64,000 nucleotides of DNA from Sanguinoderma infundibulare (GCA_032821775.1 JAVLRN010000009.1:2666001-2730000); one strand, 5' to 3'. Numbered from the stretch's first letter, positions 1-13,285 are shown. Translations and numbers: made by a program. Notes: generated from the letters alone by a model not told the origin.

Positions 1-1655
1 TGGAGTTTTACAGTATGCATGCTCCGGTGGCCAGCCGTATCGATCAGTTGACAAGAACTCGCATCCCAGTCTTTTCTGTGGCGCGACGATAGGAACTGCA
101 GATACGTCGCTGCGCGCGTGGCTTTCTCAGTGGCCCCCCATTCCGATTGCGTGGGACGCCTCTGGCCTCCTAGAATGGTATTTTAGACGCCCAATGACGT
201 GGGGAGGATGGAATCGCTTTGTCGGAGTACTTCTCTGTATCAGGTTTTCGTGACAGTTTCCTACACATACCTGAACCTCCGTAGCCCAGCAGGGGGCAGA
301 TGAAGGCTGACAGGTAAGAGTTGGGGGAGGTTATGATGCTGCTGGCTCGGACCGACGAGGTGCTGCGTGTGGCGAAGGGCAGGACAGGCTTGGGGGCACG
401 ACTGTGACGACGGAGCTGTGTGGGACAAGGCTGCAACTTTTTTTTCGGCGGGGGAGGGCCCCCATGTGTGCGCTCGAAGAGGCGATTGTCGTTCGTCAGG
501 CACAGAACAACTGACAACTCGGGGCGTGGACTCCACGGCGTTGTCGAGGAGTGGACGGGCGTCGCTCGCGAGTACGAACAGGGCGTCAGTGGACTCAGTC
601 TCTTTTGCACACCCGGTAAGTCGATCAGCATCGGATTCCCTTGAGAGGGTCCCTTGACTGACTTCGCCGGCCTCAGAGTGCAAGTGGCACGAACGTGTCC
701 ATGAAGGCCGTTGACACTCACAACAAGGTGCGCGCGAACGAGTCTCGATTTCCTTCCGATCCCCCTGTGTATGCTCCCAGGATGGCCAACAAGAAGCCAC
801 TGCGCCAGATTTCGGCCCACAAACCTGGATGCTACTGACATACTTGGCGTGCTCAAGGCTCTCAGTTCGGGCACGCCTAGATATGACGCTTCAAAGCTTC
901 GGGCCCCAGCGAGTCCACATACACCTTGCTCTTGCTGCCCTTGTTTAATTGGCCACGTCACAAATCCCGTCGTGGGATCCGGCAAGTGCCAGACAGATTT
1001 CAGGGACGGAATTTCCACCATCGGCGCGTGGATTGACGTGAGATAGTTCTGGCGTTCAACCCGGAGCCGGAGAGCTTCATGCTAATGGCGGTTCGTGGAC
1101 AGATCCTAGCCTTTCCGGCGTAGCCTATCCACGCCGTATCTCCTATAGACACCGCGGCGCTGCGGCGAATCCAATGCCCACACGCAGTTCGGTTCGTTCA
1201 AGGCAACAAATCAACCCCGTCTTGGCCGGCCGACATGCACGGCGGTCAAACCGCGCAGAGCCACTTGATGTCACAGGTTGCTCCACGGCATACCATGCAT
1301 CATGTCGTCCAGCTCACCAATGGGCGGACAATACATCACAGGAGCCTTTCCTGTTTTGCACTGGTTCTCGTCGCCACATTCGACCGCCCTGCTCGGAAGG
1401 CTGTCAGTGTGGTCGAGCGCCGCACCGCTCCTCAGAGGACGTGTGTATAAACTCGACGGCGCGTCCACACTCCGGCGGGCTGGGTTACGCGTCCGCCTCC
1501 CCCTCTTCCTTCCCCTCCCTTACTGTGCGCCGGTTGGTTCTTCATCCATCTTCCCCCTCCTCACGTCGTATTAACCATCGCGATATAGCCGGCCGCTTGT
1601 GGTTGCCCATCACGGGAGAAGCATTTGGGTTTGAAGTTCGGATCCTGGTCACAAT
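1..1655. other. no recognisable gene; upstream region of HET gene 1
   Basis: Open frames exist on both strands (for example 170-1021 on the minus strand), but none shows a domain, a good splice pattern or codon use that I trust. A TATA-like TATAAAC lies near 1444-1450, about 270 bases ahead of the HET1 start, and may be its core promoter. Confidence 0.5.
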
Positions 1656-1712
1656 GTACGTCACTCAACCCTTCATCCGAGAACTGTGGATCTAATGGTT
1701 ACGTAGCTCCAG
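1656..1712 (+). other. 5'-UTR intron of HET gene 1
   Basis: GTACGT at 1656 and CTCCAG ending at 1712 define a 57-nt intron whose acceptor directly abuts the ATG at 1713. A branch-like CTAAT lies inside. The paralogue HET2 has a matching intron at 13235-13285 that also begins GTACGTC just before its ATG, which supports both start calls. Confidence 0.6.
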
Positions 1713-4700
1713 ATGCGACTGCTCGACACAAGAACAGGGAGATTTCGCTGGGTCGAGGATCCTCGCGAGGTCCGCTTCGCCATCTTGTCGCACGTCTGGT
1801 CGAGAGATCCGAACAATCCCGAACAGACGTATCAAGACGTTCTCGGCTTCCAAGAAAAGGCAGGCGATGGACCCATCCTCGACCAGCTCTCCGACAAGGT
1901 CCGCAAATTCTGCGAAATAGCGCTGGAGAACGGGTTCGAGCTCGGTTGGGCGGACTCTTGCTGCATCGACAAGACCAGCTCCTCCGAGCTCTCCGAGGCC
2001 ATCAATTCGATGTACGACTGGTACCGGTATGCGGCCGTCTGCTACGCGTTCCTCCACGACGTTGGCGACAGCCCCAATGATGCAGACGCCTGGAAACAAG
2101 AGTTCTGCGACAGCGAGTGGTTCACGCGCGGCTGGACCTTGCAAGAACTCCTCGCGCCCACCATCCTGCTGTTCCTCTCGAAGGCCTGGGATGTGAAGGG
2201 CTCGAAACAGACGCTCGCCACCCTCGTGGAGAAAATAACAGGAATAGACCGTGCCGTCTTGACGTTCGAGCGGTCGCTGGAGGAGGTCAGCATCGCTCGC
2301 AAGATGTCGTGGGCGGCGTCTCGGAAGACCTCGCGCGAGGAGGACCGGGCGTACTCGTTGATGGGGATCTTCGGCGTGAGCATCCCGATCACGTACGGGG
2401 AAGGCCGCTACGCGTTCATCCGCCTCCAGGAGGAGATCATCAGAGTCATCCCCGACCAGTCCATCTTCGCGTGGGGCCCGTTTCTGCGCCAGCACAACTT
2501 CGAGCTAGCAAGTCCGGACGACGCCGCGGTCTCGTCGATGCTCGAGCCCCCTTCGCTATCCCTTCCCTCCACCTCGAGTCAATATCTGCTGGCGTCGTCT
2601 CCCGGGGATTTCGAGCACTCGTCACGCTTCATCCACCTTTCGCGCGAGGCCTTCGCTGAGCGATTGGGCATCCTCCCAGTAGATGCGTACCAGGTTTTCA
2701 CCGTGACCGCGTACGGAATGCACACGCGGCTGCCTCTCATAGCGGTCGTCTCAAAGGGCACGCACGACATCATTCCGACGCACCTCGCGCTTCTCGCCTG
2801 CGAAGACCAGAAGGACGGACGCCTGCTCGCGCTCCTGTTGCGTCCTCACGTCCAGAGCTCAGGGACCGGCTTCTCTGTCGGCACCGTTGTGGGGAAGATG
2901 CCGGATCTCGTGGCCGCCAACGCGCTTGCGTCGACCGGGATACTCTTGTCCTCGTATTCCCGCGCGACGTACCTTTCCCTCCAGGAGGTGCAGCAGTGCC
3001 TCCGGCGCCGGTTCTTCAGGATGGCCAACGTCTACATCCCCCATCGCCCCTCACGCATCGCGAGCGAGGACGAGCGCGACGAGTCGTATCACACCGCCCT
3101 CCGGGACGACGTTCGCGACTCCTTCGAGGTCCGTTTGTCCGGCTGGTCGCGGAAGCTCCTCACCCTGCAGGGATATATGGTCTCCATATACAGGGGCGGC
3201 GCGAACGCGAATATCGCGCTTGAAAACCGTCCGTTGAACGCTACGCTCGCTCCCGGTGTCATCATCGATAGTGACCACATCAGCATCAACATCCAAATCG
3301 GACGCTGCAATTGCGCATTTGGTTCTCGGCTTCTTGGCGTTTTGGTCTGGTCTCGGAACGCGGAGTGTAGTCTCGAGCAGCAATTCAAGGAAGATCGCCA
3401 TCTCATGAACCATCCCGCCCACATCCCGTCGTGGGACTTCCGTGGCGGTATCGCGTCCACGACGGTCCACCTGTATCCTGACTCTTCGCCAACGAAGCGA
3501 ATCACCCTCCGGCTCACGTTCTGCCGTGACGCGTCCGTAATTCCCCGCGTGTCAGGCGCGAGGGCTTACCAGCTGGGAGTGGAAGTCACAACCTCGGAGG
3601 ACAACGTCGCACGCCCGTCACCAGCCGAAGCTGAAGCGCGAGAGAGGCGGCGGGAGGATATCTCCCGCACGTACCCTGGGAGTCACACTCCGGTCGTCGT
3701 CCAACCACACTCCGCCGACGGCTCTACCTTCCTATCACCCTCCGACCGCCCCCGAATTCAGCGCGCGCGATCCAACTCGGAGACGACATCGTACATTCAT
3801 CCCTTCGATGGCGACAACTCCCAAAAGCTCAACCCGTCGGGCGGTCTCCCTCCCTCCCCTCCCATCACTGCAGAAAACTCGAGAACGAGCGACGGCCTGC
3901 CACCGTGGTATCAGGGATCCGTCGAGCCACCGCCACACAATCACGATGCGCAAGCGGCGCACGGCAGTCACCGAAACCATCGGTACGAGAGAAGTGGACC
4001 GACCGCTCCCATCCCGCCAGGCCAGGGTCAGAAGCCGACCCAACGAAAATCATCGCTGTGGACCCCGGCACAGCAGCAGCCCGCGGGCTGGGGCGGATCA
4101 CAGTCTCCGCTCGTGAGACGACAACGCTCGCTAGATGATCCTCGGGCGAACGCTCGCTTTGAGGATCGTCATACGTCGACGTCGACGTCGACGACGTCTT
4201 CGTCGTCGAAGGACGACTCGTGCCTCGTCCGAGGATATAGGCTTCAGTCTGGTCAGCAACCTGTCCGGCCGCAGCCTCGTACCGTCAGGTCGGACGACGA
4301 AAGGAGACTGTCGGGCTACCCGGCGGTGGAGATCGGCAACGGTGCGCCCGGCGTGCGTTCGCTTCGGGAGCAGAACGGAGGGCCGTCTTCGTACGTTCCA
4401 GACTTCAAAAGGTCGGAAAGTCCGAAACCGCTCGCAGGCGACAACTCGGAGGGTGCAGAGTTTGGAAGGCATCGGCGTCGTCCCCAGGCCGTTGTCGGCT
4501 ATGCTCCAGGGCGCCTTCCAGATCAAGCTCAGTCATCTCTTCCCGTCAGGAATGGCAGGGGCAAGCAGACGAGCTTCCAGCAAGACACCGGCCCTTCCCC
4601 GCCTTCCGTCAACGGATGGTCGCCTCCTCCCCGCCCTGCGCTAAACCCCTGGACCACACCCATTGGGCCAGACAGGATCGAGGAGCGCCGACCGACCGGA

Positions 4701-5293
4701 CAAAGGTCGGACAGCAGGCACCAGAATCAGCCGTGGCCTGAGGAGTGGTCATCGCAGAACGCAGCCCGGGTTCCAGCGGAGAACCGGGAGCCGATGGATG
4801 AGGCAGGATCGTCCGTAAGTACTCCTGCCTGCCCCATGTCTCGCCGGTGAATATTCGAGCTGATCTCTGCGCGCGCAAGGTTGTCGCGCCGCCATCTTCC
4901 GCGCAACTTCACCGTGAGAAGCCGACCGTGGTGCCTCCCCCGGAGATTAGGATCAACCCTCCATCTCCTCCGACGTCTTCCGTTTCTCGTCCTGTGCCGG
5001 TGCGGACTGTCAGTCAGAATGGGGAAGTGGAGAAGGGAGTCGACCGAGACTCGGACCAAGCAACACCCACACCGAGCGTGCCCGTGCAGTCTTCGACGCC
5101 GGGGGTCGCTCAGCAGCGTCCCTCGAGCGACCGCCAATCCAATGGACATGGCGCACAGAGCGCCCCACCGCCGGCGACAATCGGCACGACAGAGAGCGGG
5201 AAGCAAGAGAAGACTAAGGCACGGAATTCCGGCATGCGAGGAGGATCACTGAGGAAGGCGCTGGGAAGGCTGTTCAAGACGAGTCGTACGTGA
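1713..5293 (+). CDS. HET-domain protein 1 (heterokaryon-incompatibility type) with long disordered tail
   Basis: Two exons, 1713-4814 and 4880-5293, give about 1171 residues; the 65-nt intron starts GTAAGT and keeps frame. The N-terminus has the HET signature: a FAILSHVW-type motif at residues 22-29, GWADSCCIDK near 80, a WTLQELLAP-type motif near 140, and YGEGRYAFIRLQEEI near 230, followed by a conserved extension to about 640. The rest is Ser/Pro/Arg-rich, probably disordered, and ends in a basic segment. HET domains in fungi mediate non-self recognition and cell death; that role here is inferred from the family. HET2 at 13292 is a clear paralogue with the same start context and order of motifs. 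No STAND or NTPase domain is visible. Start chosen by homology to HET2 and the 5'-UTR intron. Confidence 0.85.
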
Positions 5294-5553
5294 GCGGGTG
5301 CCGGTGAGCGGTGACCAGATCATGCTTCGGTCGTTGCGGTTCCCGTTTGTTGGGTTTTTGTCTTTTGGTTTACCTTATTACTCTTTTATGCACAGTTGCA
5401 CTACGCTCTTACTGAGAACCGACCATAACCAGAACCGTGACGCGTTCCACCGCTCTTCGAGGCGATGTCGTTCTAGGATGACGAGTAGAGCTTAAAGTTT
5501 CGACTCGAATCGGCGACACCGCCCGTCCAGATGCCGTAACTTTCTTGTCGTCT

Positions 5554-6178
5554 GTCACACACGCGAGGAAAACCAATATTTCTTGTGCTCAAAAATAGGG
5601 TGAAAAATGTTAATGAGAATGTCACGTTTTGCCGAACGTTATTCCCCATATAGAACTTGAAGTTTAAGATTTCTCCGAATGTTCGCCCAAACTTGACGTT
5701 CCGGACCGCATTCCGAGGCCAACAAAATGTGACGGAGAATGTCACATTCTATTGGCTGCGGAACATTGCGGAGAACATCGAGTTTTAATGAACATTTAAA
5801 CTCAGATAGCACTCAAAGTTCTCCGCTGAAATGATCAATAAACTTGAAGTTTTTAGCAACATTTACCGAGTTTTATGAGAACTTCAAGTTTATTGACCAC
5901 TTCAGCGGAGAACTTTAAATGCTTTCTGAGTTTGAATGTTTATTAAAACTCGATGTTCTCCGCAATGTTCTGCAGCCAATAGAACGTGACATTCTCCATC
6001 ACATTTTGTTGGCCTCGGAATGCGGCCCGGAACGTCAAGTTTGGGCGAACATTCGGAGAAATCTTAAACTTCAAGTTCTATATGGGGAATAACGTTCGGT
6101 AAAACGTGACATTCTCATTAACATTTTTCACCCTATTTTTGGCCACAGGAAATATTGGTTTTCCTCGCGTGACAGCTT
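5554..6178. mobile_element. fold-back (MITE-like) element, about 625 bp
   Basis: Two arms of about 295 bp (5561-5855 and 5876-6171) are inverted copies of each other at roughly 95% by eye, around a loop of about 20 bases centred near 5866. Most differences are transitions. The ends carry CACGCGAGGAAAACC and its reverse complement. It has no coding capacity and is AT-richer than its surroundings. I see no clear target-site duplication. The arms contain repeated GAGAATGTCAC-type words. Confidence 0.85.
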
Positions 6179-7329
6179 CCCGTCATAGACCACGAGACTG
6201 GTATGATGCCCGGTGGGAACGGAATACCGACAGTGACACGAGCTGACAGGTACTATCCTAGTACTCACCGGAGAAACAAGATCTTCACAGATGTGCGTCT
6301 GGTGGTCTGAGACGGTATAGACTTGTACACTATTATAGTTTGGAGAGGTGCGTACCCTGGGGGACGAGCTGCAAACTTGTGTGAACTAGTACGGTGGTTT
6401 ATTCAACCTCTCCGCCACCCATCATTTCGTTTGTGGTCATGGTCGACTCGGAACTCCTCCTCGCATCATCCTATCAGCTCGCGCACCCGAACGTGAAGCA
6501 TGATTGAGACGATCTCGCCAGTTTGAGCTCAGATGGAACTCGTCGCGCTGGTCGCTTCTCGAGCCGACAGACCTCCGCGCGCTCGCACACTACGCCGCCC
6601 ACATTGAAAACAATCAAGCATTCACCTCGAAGAGACTCTGCCGACCGAATTGAATAATCTCATTGTACCGACCCATCGTCCGACCAGTGGCTGCCGATAT
6701 GCCACAGGTTATTACAATCGTTCACGACGTCCGCTGCGCCAGCACTCGCGCCCGCCGCGCCTGTACCCACCTCCGTTCCTGCACACGGATCAGGGATCGT
6801 CTCGAAGTTTGCATCTGGCCTCTTCCGGCGGCGGTAGAGACTCGTGTCGAGGAGGACTCACCCAGTCAGTACCTTGACTAGGACTTTGTACGATTATCCC
6901 GTTATGCGAAGGTATATTGCGACGCTTTCTTGACGTTGAGTACTTGCGTACATGCGGTTCATGTACATATGAATAGTATGATCCCAACGTTGACGGCGAA
7001 CCTTGAAATGAATATCTATGACTCCATTGGGGCCAATGTGGTAGGTGATTGATTAGTTCCGCACTTCAATTGAATAAGGTGGACGAACACATATGCACGC
7101 AGGTCGGTATGTGAATATTTTGGTGGGAGCTGAATCAAGAGGGACAAAGTGAGTAAGCCAAAGGACGTCGACACTGCGAGAACATCGGAGTGAAATGTTG
7201 ATTGAATGCACGTGCTCGACGCGGTGTGGCGTCGCTGCTCCAGGCGCGTCTTGGCTCCCTCGATCACCGACCCGGACGCGCGGGACCGACTGCATTCTCC
7301 ATCCTCCCTCTTCGACGCGTCTCTCTTGC
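6179..7329. other. no supported gene; upstream region of the BRCT gene
   Basis: Short open frames at 6650-6881 lack any recognisable motif or splice signal. The stretch probably holds promoter sequence for the gene starting at 7330 and perhaps remnants of older sequence next to the fold-back element. Confidence 0.4.
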
Positions 7330-10300
7330 ATGCCACAGCCCGGTACTCCTCCAGCCGTCTTTGATGGCGTATTCTACTACATCTCCGAGACCATCCCCCT
7401 CGACGACCGCGACCAGCTCAGCGAGGTCCTCGACACGCGCCACGGCACTGCCGTCTCGGTGAATGATCCCAAACTGACCCACTTCATCACCACCTCCCTA
7501 GCCCTCGAAGAGTTCGTCGAATCCCTGCCAGAAGACTCCCCCGCGCACATCGTCACCCCTTTCTGGGTCGAACGCTCAGCCATCCTGCAGTCGCTCCAAG
7601 ACCCCGAGTTCTACTACGCTGACCCCGCCTTCCTCTTCTCCGGCATCGTCGCCGCAGCGACAGACCTCTCCAAGTCCGACTGCGAGCTCATCTCCGCCGC
7701 CGTCACCGCCCTCGGCGGCCAGTGGCGGACCGCGCTCACACGCGATGTCACCCACCTCTTCGCCCCCGCCCCCGGAAGCGCCAAGTTCGAGACCGCGATG
7801 CACTTTCGCGAGCAGACCGGCGTGCGCGTCCTCGTTCCGCACTGGTTCGACGACACCGTGCGGCTTGGCATCCGCGGCCTCCCGACGCGTAACTACGAAT
7901 GGCCCGAACCACGCGTCTTCCAGAAGAGGCCGGAGGGGAGGACCGCGTCCGAGGATGAGGACTACGAGCCGCCGCCGGAGCGCATGATGCTCTACCAGAC
8001 CGCGTCGCTGTCGAATGACGAGCAGAGCAAGGTCCAGCCCGCGCCGCGCGACGTCTGGCAGGGTAAGAAGCTGCTGCTCGGCCTGTCGCTCGGCCTGTCG
8101 GACCACCAACGCAAGGCGCTCTACGCCGACATCCGACGGCAGGGCGGGGACATCGTCGAGCTGTCTTCATCCAAGGCCAAGGCGCACGAGCGGGCGCGGG
8201 AGGAGCTCGCGAAGATGGACGAGGCGGACGTCTTTGTGACGCGGTTCAGGACTGGGCCAGCTTATGCCAAGGTGAGTGATCGTACGCGTTGTTCCCGTCT
8301 TTCTGTTCCTGATCCGTGCGCGTGCAGGCGTATCAACTGAAGAAGACGATCGGCACTCTGGCCTGGCTGTGGTACGTACGCGCGTCGGGCACGCTCACGC
8401 GCCCGGCCGACCAGTTGCTGCACTACCCCATCCCAGACACGCCTGCGGACGGCTTTGACAAGGAGGTGCGTCTCGCCACTTCTGATTAAGCTACCTGTTT
8501 GTGCTCAAACGAATTGACCACCGAAGGTGGTCACCGTCACCAACTACACGGGCAAGGACCGCGAGTACCTCAAGAAGCTCATCACGCTCATGGGCGGCGA
8601 GTTCACCGCGTCGATGGCCGCCGAGGTCAACACGGTCGTCGTGGCCGCTTAGTAAGTGCACGCATTTCTCTTTCATCCCGCATCCCACGCGCGGTCGGCA
8701 TATGCGTCTGCGTGCTCTGATAACCGCAATCTAACATCACACCCATAGCATGCATGGCACGAAGACGGACAAGGCGACGTCGTGGTCAATCCCGATCGTG
8801 AATCACACCTGGGTCGAAGATTGCTTCGTGCAGTGGCGCCGCCTCACGCCCGCACGGGAAAAGTACATCATCTTCCCGCCTGGCGTCGACTTCAGCACCG
8901 TTCTCGCGGAGCGCGGGATCGGACGCATCACGTGGGAGCCCGGTCAGCTCGAGGAGATGCAGCGCGAAGCCGAGGCGGGCGCGGATGGCGACATGCACGA
9001 GGAAGTGGTGGTGACGCCGAAGAACACGCGGCGGAAGGGCAAGAACGCGAACGCGAGTCCTGCGAAGGCGAAGGCTAAGGTGACAAGGAAGCGCGGCGCT
9101 GACGAAGACGAGGACGACCAGGAGGAGGACATTCCCGGAATGCTCGGGACGGCGCAGAGCGCAGTCGAGGTCGAGGACGCCGTTGCGATGGACGAAGGGG
9201 AGGGCGAGATTAGCCTGGGCGCGCAGATGGACGTCGATGCAGACTTCTCGAGCTTGAAGGTCAACGGTGCGCGCAAGGCGCGGGACGACGAGATGGACGT
9301 CGATGAAGAGGAAGAGGAGCAAGCTGGTCCCAGCAAGCCCCCAGTCACGAAGCAGGGTCCTCCGTCGAAGCCCGCGGCGCGGGAGAAGGACGCGGCTCCA
9401 GCTGAAGTCCCTACGAAGAGACGTCTCGTGCGGCGGTACACCCCGCGGAAGACGGACGACGAGGAAGATGCAGACGAAGCGCAGGAGGAGGACGACGAGG
9501 CGCCGCCTGCGCGCGATGGGGTGACTACGCCGTCGCCTACGAAGCATCCCGCGAAGACGTACGGAAGCGCGAGGGCGAAGCGGATGCTGCGTGGGCGGGA
9601 AGCCGCACAGACGGAGACGCCGTCCCCTGTCAAGCGGCCACAAAGTACCCGCCGGAAGGCTGCGCGCGTCGAGGAGGACGTCGAGATGGCAGAGGAGGAG
9701 CAGTCGAGCGAGGACGATGCGCCTGCGGCGAAGACAAAGGAACTGAAGAAGGCACCAGGCACGCGCAGCGCGAAGGGCAAGGAGAAGGAGAAGGAGCAGT
9801 CCGCGGCGCAGCCCACAAGGCGCAAGGCGATCCAGCTGCCAAGTAGCGACTCGGACTCGGACGGGACGGATGAGGAAATGCGCTCCGTGCTCGGCGACCT
9901 CCTCCCGAACCTCAAAGGCAAGGCACGGGCCGGCGCGACGTCCCCCACAAGGGCCGGCCGCACGCCGCAGCGGTTCGATTCCGTGCTCGTGCCTACGGTC
10001 GCGCAAGTGTACAGTTCGCCGGCGAAGCAGAACGGGGAGACTCCGCTCAAAGTCGGTCCGCCCAGGAAGGCCCGGAAGAGCGCGGCACCCGCTCCAGCAG
10101 CAGAGGAGGCGGACGATTCGGCACCCGCGCGAGGCACCGGGACCAAGACAAAGAAACCTGCGCGCGCGGCGTCGCCCGCCGAGTCCGGTCGCTCCACGCC
10201 TCCTCCCGCTCCCGCACCCGCCGCGAAGACGAGGGCGACGGGCAAGTCGGTATTGCCGGCCGAGAACGCGGAGGCGGGCCCGAGCCGGGCGTCGACGTCG

Positions 10301-11578
10301 ACGGTGGCGAGCCCGACGAAGGCGAAGAGGTCGGCGGCGACGAAGGCGACGCAGAAGCTGCACGAGATCATGCCCGACGCGATCTTGTTCCAGAAGGAGA
10401 TGAAGAAGGGCGCAGTGCGCGCGATGCACGAACAGTCCGCTGCTGCTGCTGCCACCTCCGCTGACGCCGCTACTGCGAAGGGGAAGACGCCTGCGAAGGG
10501 GAAGAAGAGGCAGTCGATCTTGTCGGCGGGTGCGGGCGGCAAGGAAGACGAGGACGGGGAGATGCCGGAGAGGAAGAAGCGGAAGCCAAACGAAGTTGAC
10601 GATGCTCCGAAGGGGGCGGCCAAGGGGAAGAAGGCTGCTGGGAGGAAGTCGACGAGGGTCGAGTCGGAGGAGCCGGAGAGTCTGAAAGGGCCCCCGGCGA
10701 AGAAGGCGGGTCCAGTGGCGGCGACGAGCAATGGCGCGACAGAGGCGAAGAACGTGCGGGTCATGACGACGCAGCTGACGCTTGCTGAAGACGTTGTGAG
10801 GGTAAGTTGATCCTTTCGGTGACCCAGGTCGCGACGAGCTCACAGAACCCGTTCGCTTTATTGACAGGGCTTGACGAGGCTCGGGGTGAAGATCGTCACG
10901 AAGCCTTCGGAATGCACGCATCTGCTCGCTAGGAGCGTCGTCCGCACGGAGAAGTTCCTGTGCGCGATGGCCGTCGCGCCGCACGTGCTGGGCGAGAAGT
11001 GGGCGCTGATGTCTGCGGCGAACAAGAGGCTACTTCGTGAGTCCCCCTGTCTAGATGACAGCGCACACTCACTGCATGGATGGCTGAGCACGAGTTACGC
11101 AGCCGAGGCGGACTACGCCATCAAAGACGACGCCACCGAGGAAAAGTACGGCTTCACCCTCGCCGACGCGCTGAAGCGCGCGAAGAAGAATGCGGGCAAG
11201 CTTTTTGGCGGCATGACGTTCTACGTGACGGCGAAGGTGTCCGTGGACACCAAGCTGCTGAAGAACGTCGTCGCCGCAAACGGCGGACAGGTACGTCCGT
11301 TCGACGCGCTCTGATGCTGTCCTGTCTTCGTGATCTTGAACGCGTTCGTTTGCTTTTTTTGCCAGGTGTCTACCCAGAAGCCGACGCTCCGCATACTCGC
11401 GGGGCACACCGACCGTTTCGTGATCTCCTGTCCAGAGGATGCCTCGATCTGGCGACAGCTCGCGAAAGAGGGCCACAAGATATATACCCAGGAGCTGTTG
11501 CTAACCAGTGCGCTCAAGCAGACGCTCGACCTGGAAGACACGGGGTGTCAGGTCGTGGGTTCCTATGATGATTCGTAG
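7330..11578 (+). CDS. multi-BRCT DNA-damage response protein, Brc1/Rtt107-like
   Basis: Seven exons (7330-8271, 8328-8465, 8527-8651, 8749-10801, 10868-11036, 11103-11290, 11366-11578) join in phase to 1275 residues. Four BRCT repeats fill about residues 1-470; TLAWLWYV and LHYPIP mark BRCT3, and AYMHGTKT with NHTWVEDCFVQW marks BRCT4. A long linker of alternating acidic and Lys/Arg/Ala/Pro-rich sequence follows (about 470-1080). A C-terminal BRCT pair starts near 1080; TKPSECTHLLA at 1097-1107 and TEKFLCA resemble the phospho-H2A-binding face of the Brc1/Rtt107 pair. That family acts in the nucleus as a scaffold at stalled replication forks. An in-frame ATG at 7195 is less likely, because homology begins at MPQPG. 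The intron 11037-11102 is a multiple of three and could be retained without a stop. Confidence 0.85.
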
Positions 11579-11842
11579 TCTTTTCTACTCGCGATTGGAT
11601 ACATAATGCTCGTTAGTACTGGCATGTCACAACGGATCCGGATCTATCTCACTACCCGTTTCGCTGGTCTTCGCTTTCCGTCTGAGACGTGCCGGATGTG
11701 CGTTATGGCGCTGAGATGGTTTGAATACCGGCCATTCTTTCGTCTTTAAATGATAAGTCGATCAACTGGTGCCGTGCCAGGCCTCCGCCGGACGGAAGTA
11801 AATGGGGGACAATCGCGGCCATACATGGGCGCATGAGTCTAC

Positions 11843-12434
11843 CTACCCAACCTTCACCTTCTGTCCTTCATCCTCGGCGTAAACTAATTCCAGCTTCACA
11901 ACATTCTGCATCATCTCCCCCCAGCCCAGCTCGCTCAAAATCACCGGTCCCGCGTCGTTTTTTCCGTGGATGTAGTAGAATGTGCCCGAAATGAACGCTT
12001 CTCGGGAGAACCTGGAGGTTTTGAACTCGCCGCTGCTGTAGACGGAGTACTTGAATTGTGGTTTCCATAAGAAACTCCTATACATCCACTCCAGGACGCC
12101 CTGCATTGACCGCAGTTAGTATGAGGATGATAATGAGTACGAAGAGGGATCCAAGCGGGCCTCGGCGCTCGGCGGCGGCGGCGACTCACCGTCATTCCTA
12201 AGTCTGCGAGAGCCTGCCTCCCGCAGGCATGCTCTATTTCCCCATAGCATACCATGACTTGAGGCACAGGCCAGGTAGCACGGGCTAGTCGTTGAGGGGA
12301 AACGAAATATGTGTGTTCTTGTTAGCACTATAGCGATGACGGCGACTCGGAAATGGCAGCTAGCGCACATACACACCGCCAGAAGGTGGAGGTTGGTTAT
12401 CGGTATTGGATTGAAGTGCTTGGCCGTCCGGCAT
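11843..12434 (-). CDS. small conserved-looking protein of unknown function, three exons
   Basis: On the minus strand, exons 12434-12377, 12284-12190 and 12100-11843 join in phase to 136 residues. Intron 1 has a CTAAC branch-like site and ends TAG; intron 2 runs from GTGAGT to CAG. The start, MPDGQALQSN, is followed by a Pro-rich stretch and then a compact Tyr/Trp/Phe-rich region with no membrane segment or known motif. I do not recognise the family. The exon-intron structure, with three frames cooperating, is the main evidence that it is real. It is convergent with the BRCT gene and divergent from HET2. Confidence 0.6.
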
Positions 12435-13234
12435 GCTCGAGGGATCTACGCAGAAAAGCGGCGCGGGGATATGCGTTCACGAGAGAGCGGATGTGAGAGG
12501 GAAGAAGTTTGCGGGCTCTGGAGCTCGTATAGATATATATGGTTCACAGGGCATGCCGCTGGTCAGTGGACGTCTTCTTCCTCTTCAGCGCTTCAGCCCG
12601 CAACTTACGGAAGTTCAGAGTGGTTAAGCGCCAAGGAAGCGTGGTCACTTGGCTTTGGAACCGGCGTTTTCCGAAGCGGCAAACTTTGTTTGGGACAGCG
12701 GACTGGGCTGGCGGCTTCGACAATACTTACCCACAGGCTTGAGCACTTCGCGGCATGCAGAGATTCCAACGGACGGGTGTTAGCGATCCTGCTCCGTCCA
12801 ATGTTCACAAATCTTCCAAACTGATTGCGTCTGCAGTCTTCTTCCAGTCGAACGCACTCACAAAGGCAAGGTGCGCCCTCCGTCGGGAAGACATTGATAG
12901 GACTATCTACTCTGGTCTCACGCCGTACAGCTTGCCATCACTACCATCTGCTGGGAAGCGCGTCAATGTGGTTTGAGCGTCGCGCCCAATTCGGCGCGCT
13001 TTCCCTATTGTCGGGTTTTCTGTATAGCACACGCGAGCGATTTTCGAGCTCACCATCCCCCCTCTTCCTTTCCTTGACCCGCTCGCTTCTGTACAAGTGA
13101 GTAATCCGTCTCCCGTTTCTCTGTTAGTTGTGGAACTGATCGTGACTGTATGTAGCCAACTGCACGGCTTGCCGTACGCACTCGGAGTGTGGGAGTGGTA
13201 GCCGCTGATTTGTGATCGTGTTGGACAACATCAT
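12435..13234. promoter_or_regulatory. intergenic region between the small gene and HET2
   Basis: No supported gene. The two flanking genes diverge, so this should contain both promoters. An AT-rich TATAGATATATAT stretch lies near 12530, and a C/T-rich tract just before 13090 is typical of basidiomycete transcription starts. Neither is proven. Confidence 0.4.
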
Positions 13235-13285
13235 GTACGTCCGAGCCTAACACTCTGGGCGAAGAAGTGTCTTACACGTGCCCAG
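13235..13285 (+). other. 5'-UTR intron of HET gene 2
   Basis: GTACGTC at 13235 and CCCAG ending at 13285 give a 51-nt intron six bases before the ATG at 13292. HET1 has the equivalent intron at 1656-1712. Confidence 0.55.

Noticed and set aside
170..1021. Long minus-strand open frame of 283 codons near the left edge
   Set aside because: It overlaps several equally long frames on both strands in GC-rich DNA, with no motif, splice support or convincing start.
8786..10984. Minus-strand open frames of 732 and 606 codons
   Set aside because: They lie opposite the Lys/Glu/Ala-rich linker of the BRCT protein; the low-complexity Arg/Leu and Ser/Phe-rich translations are antisense by-products.
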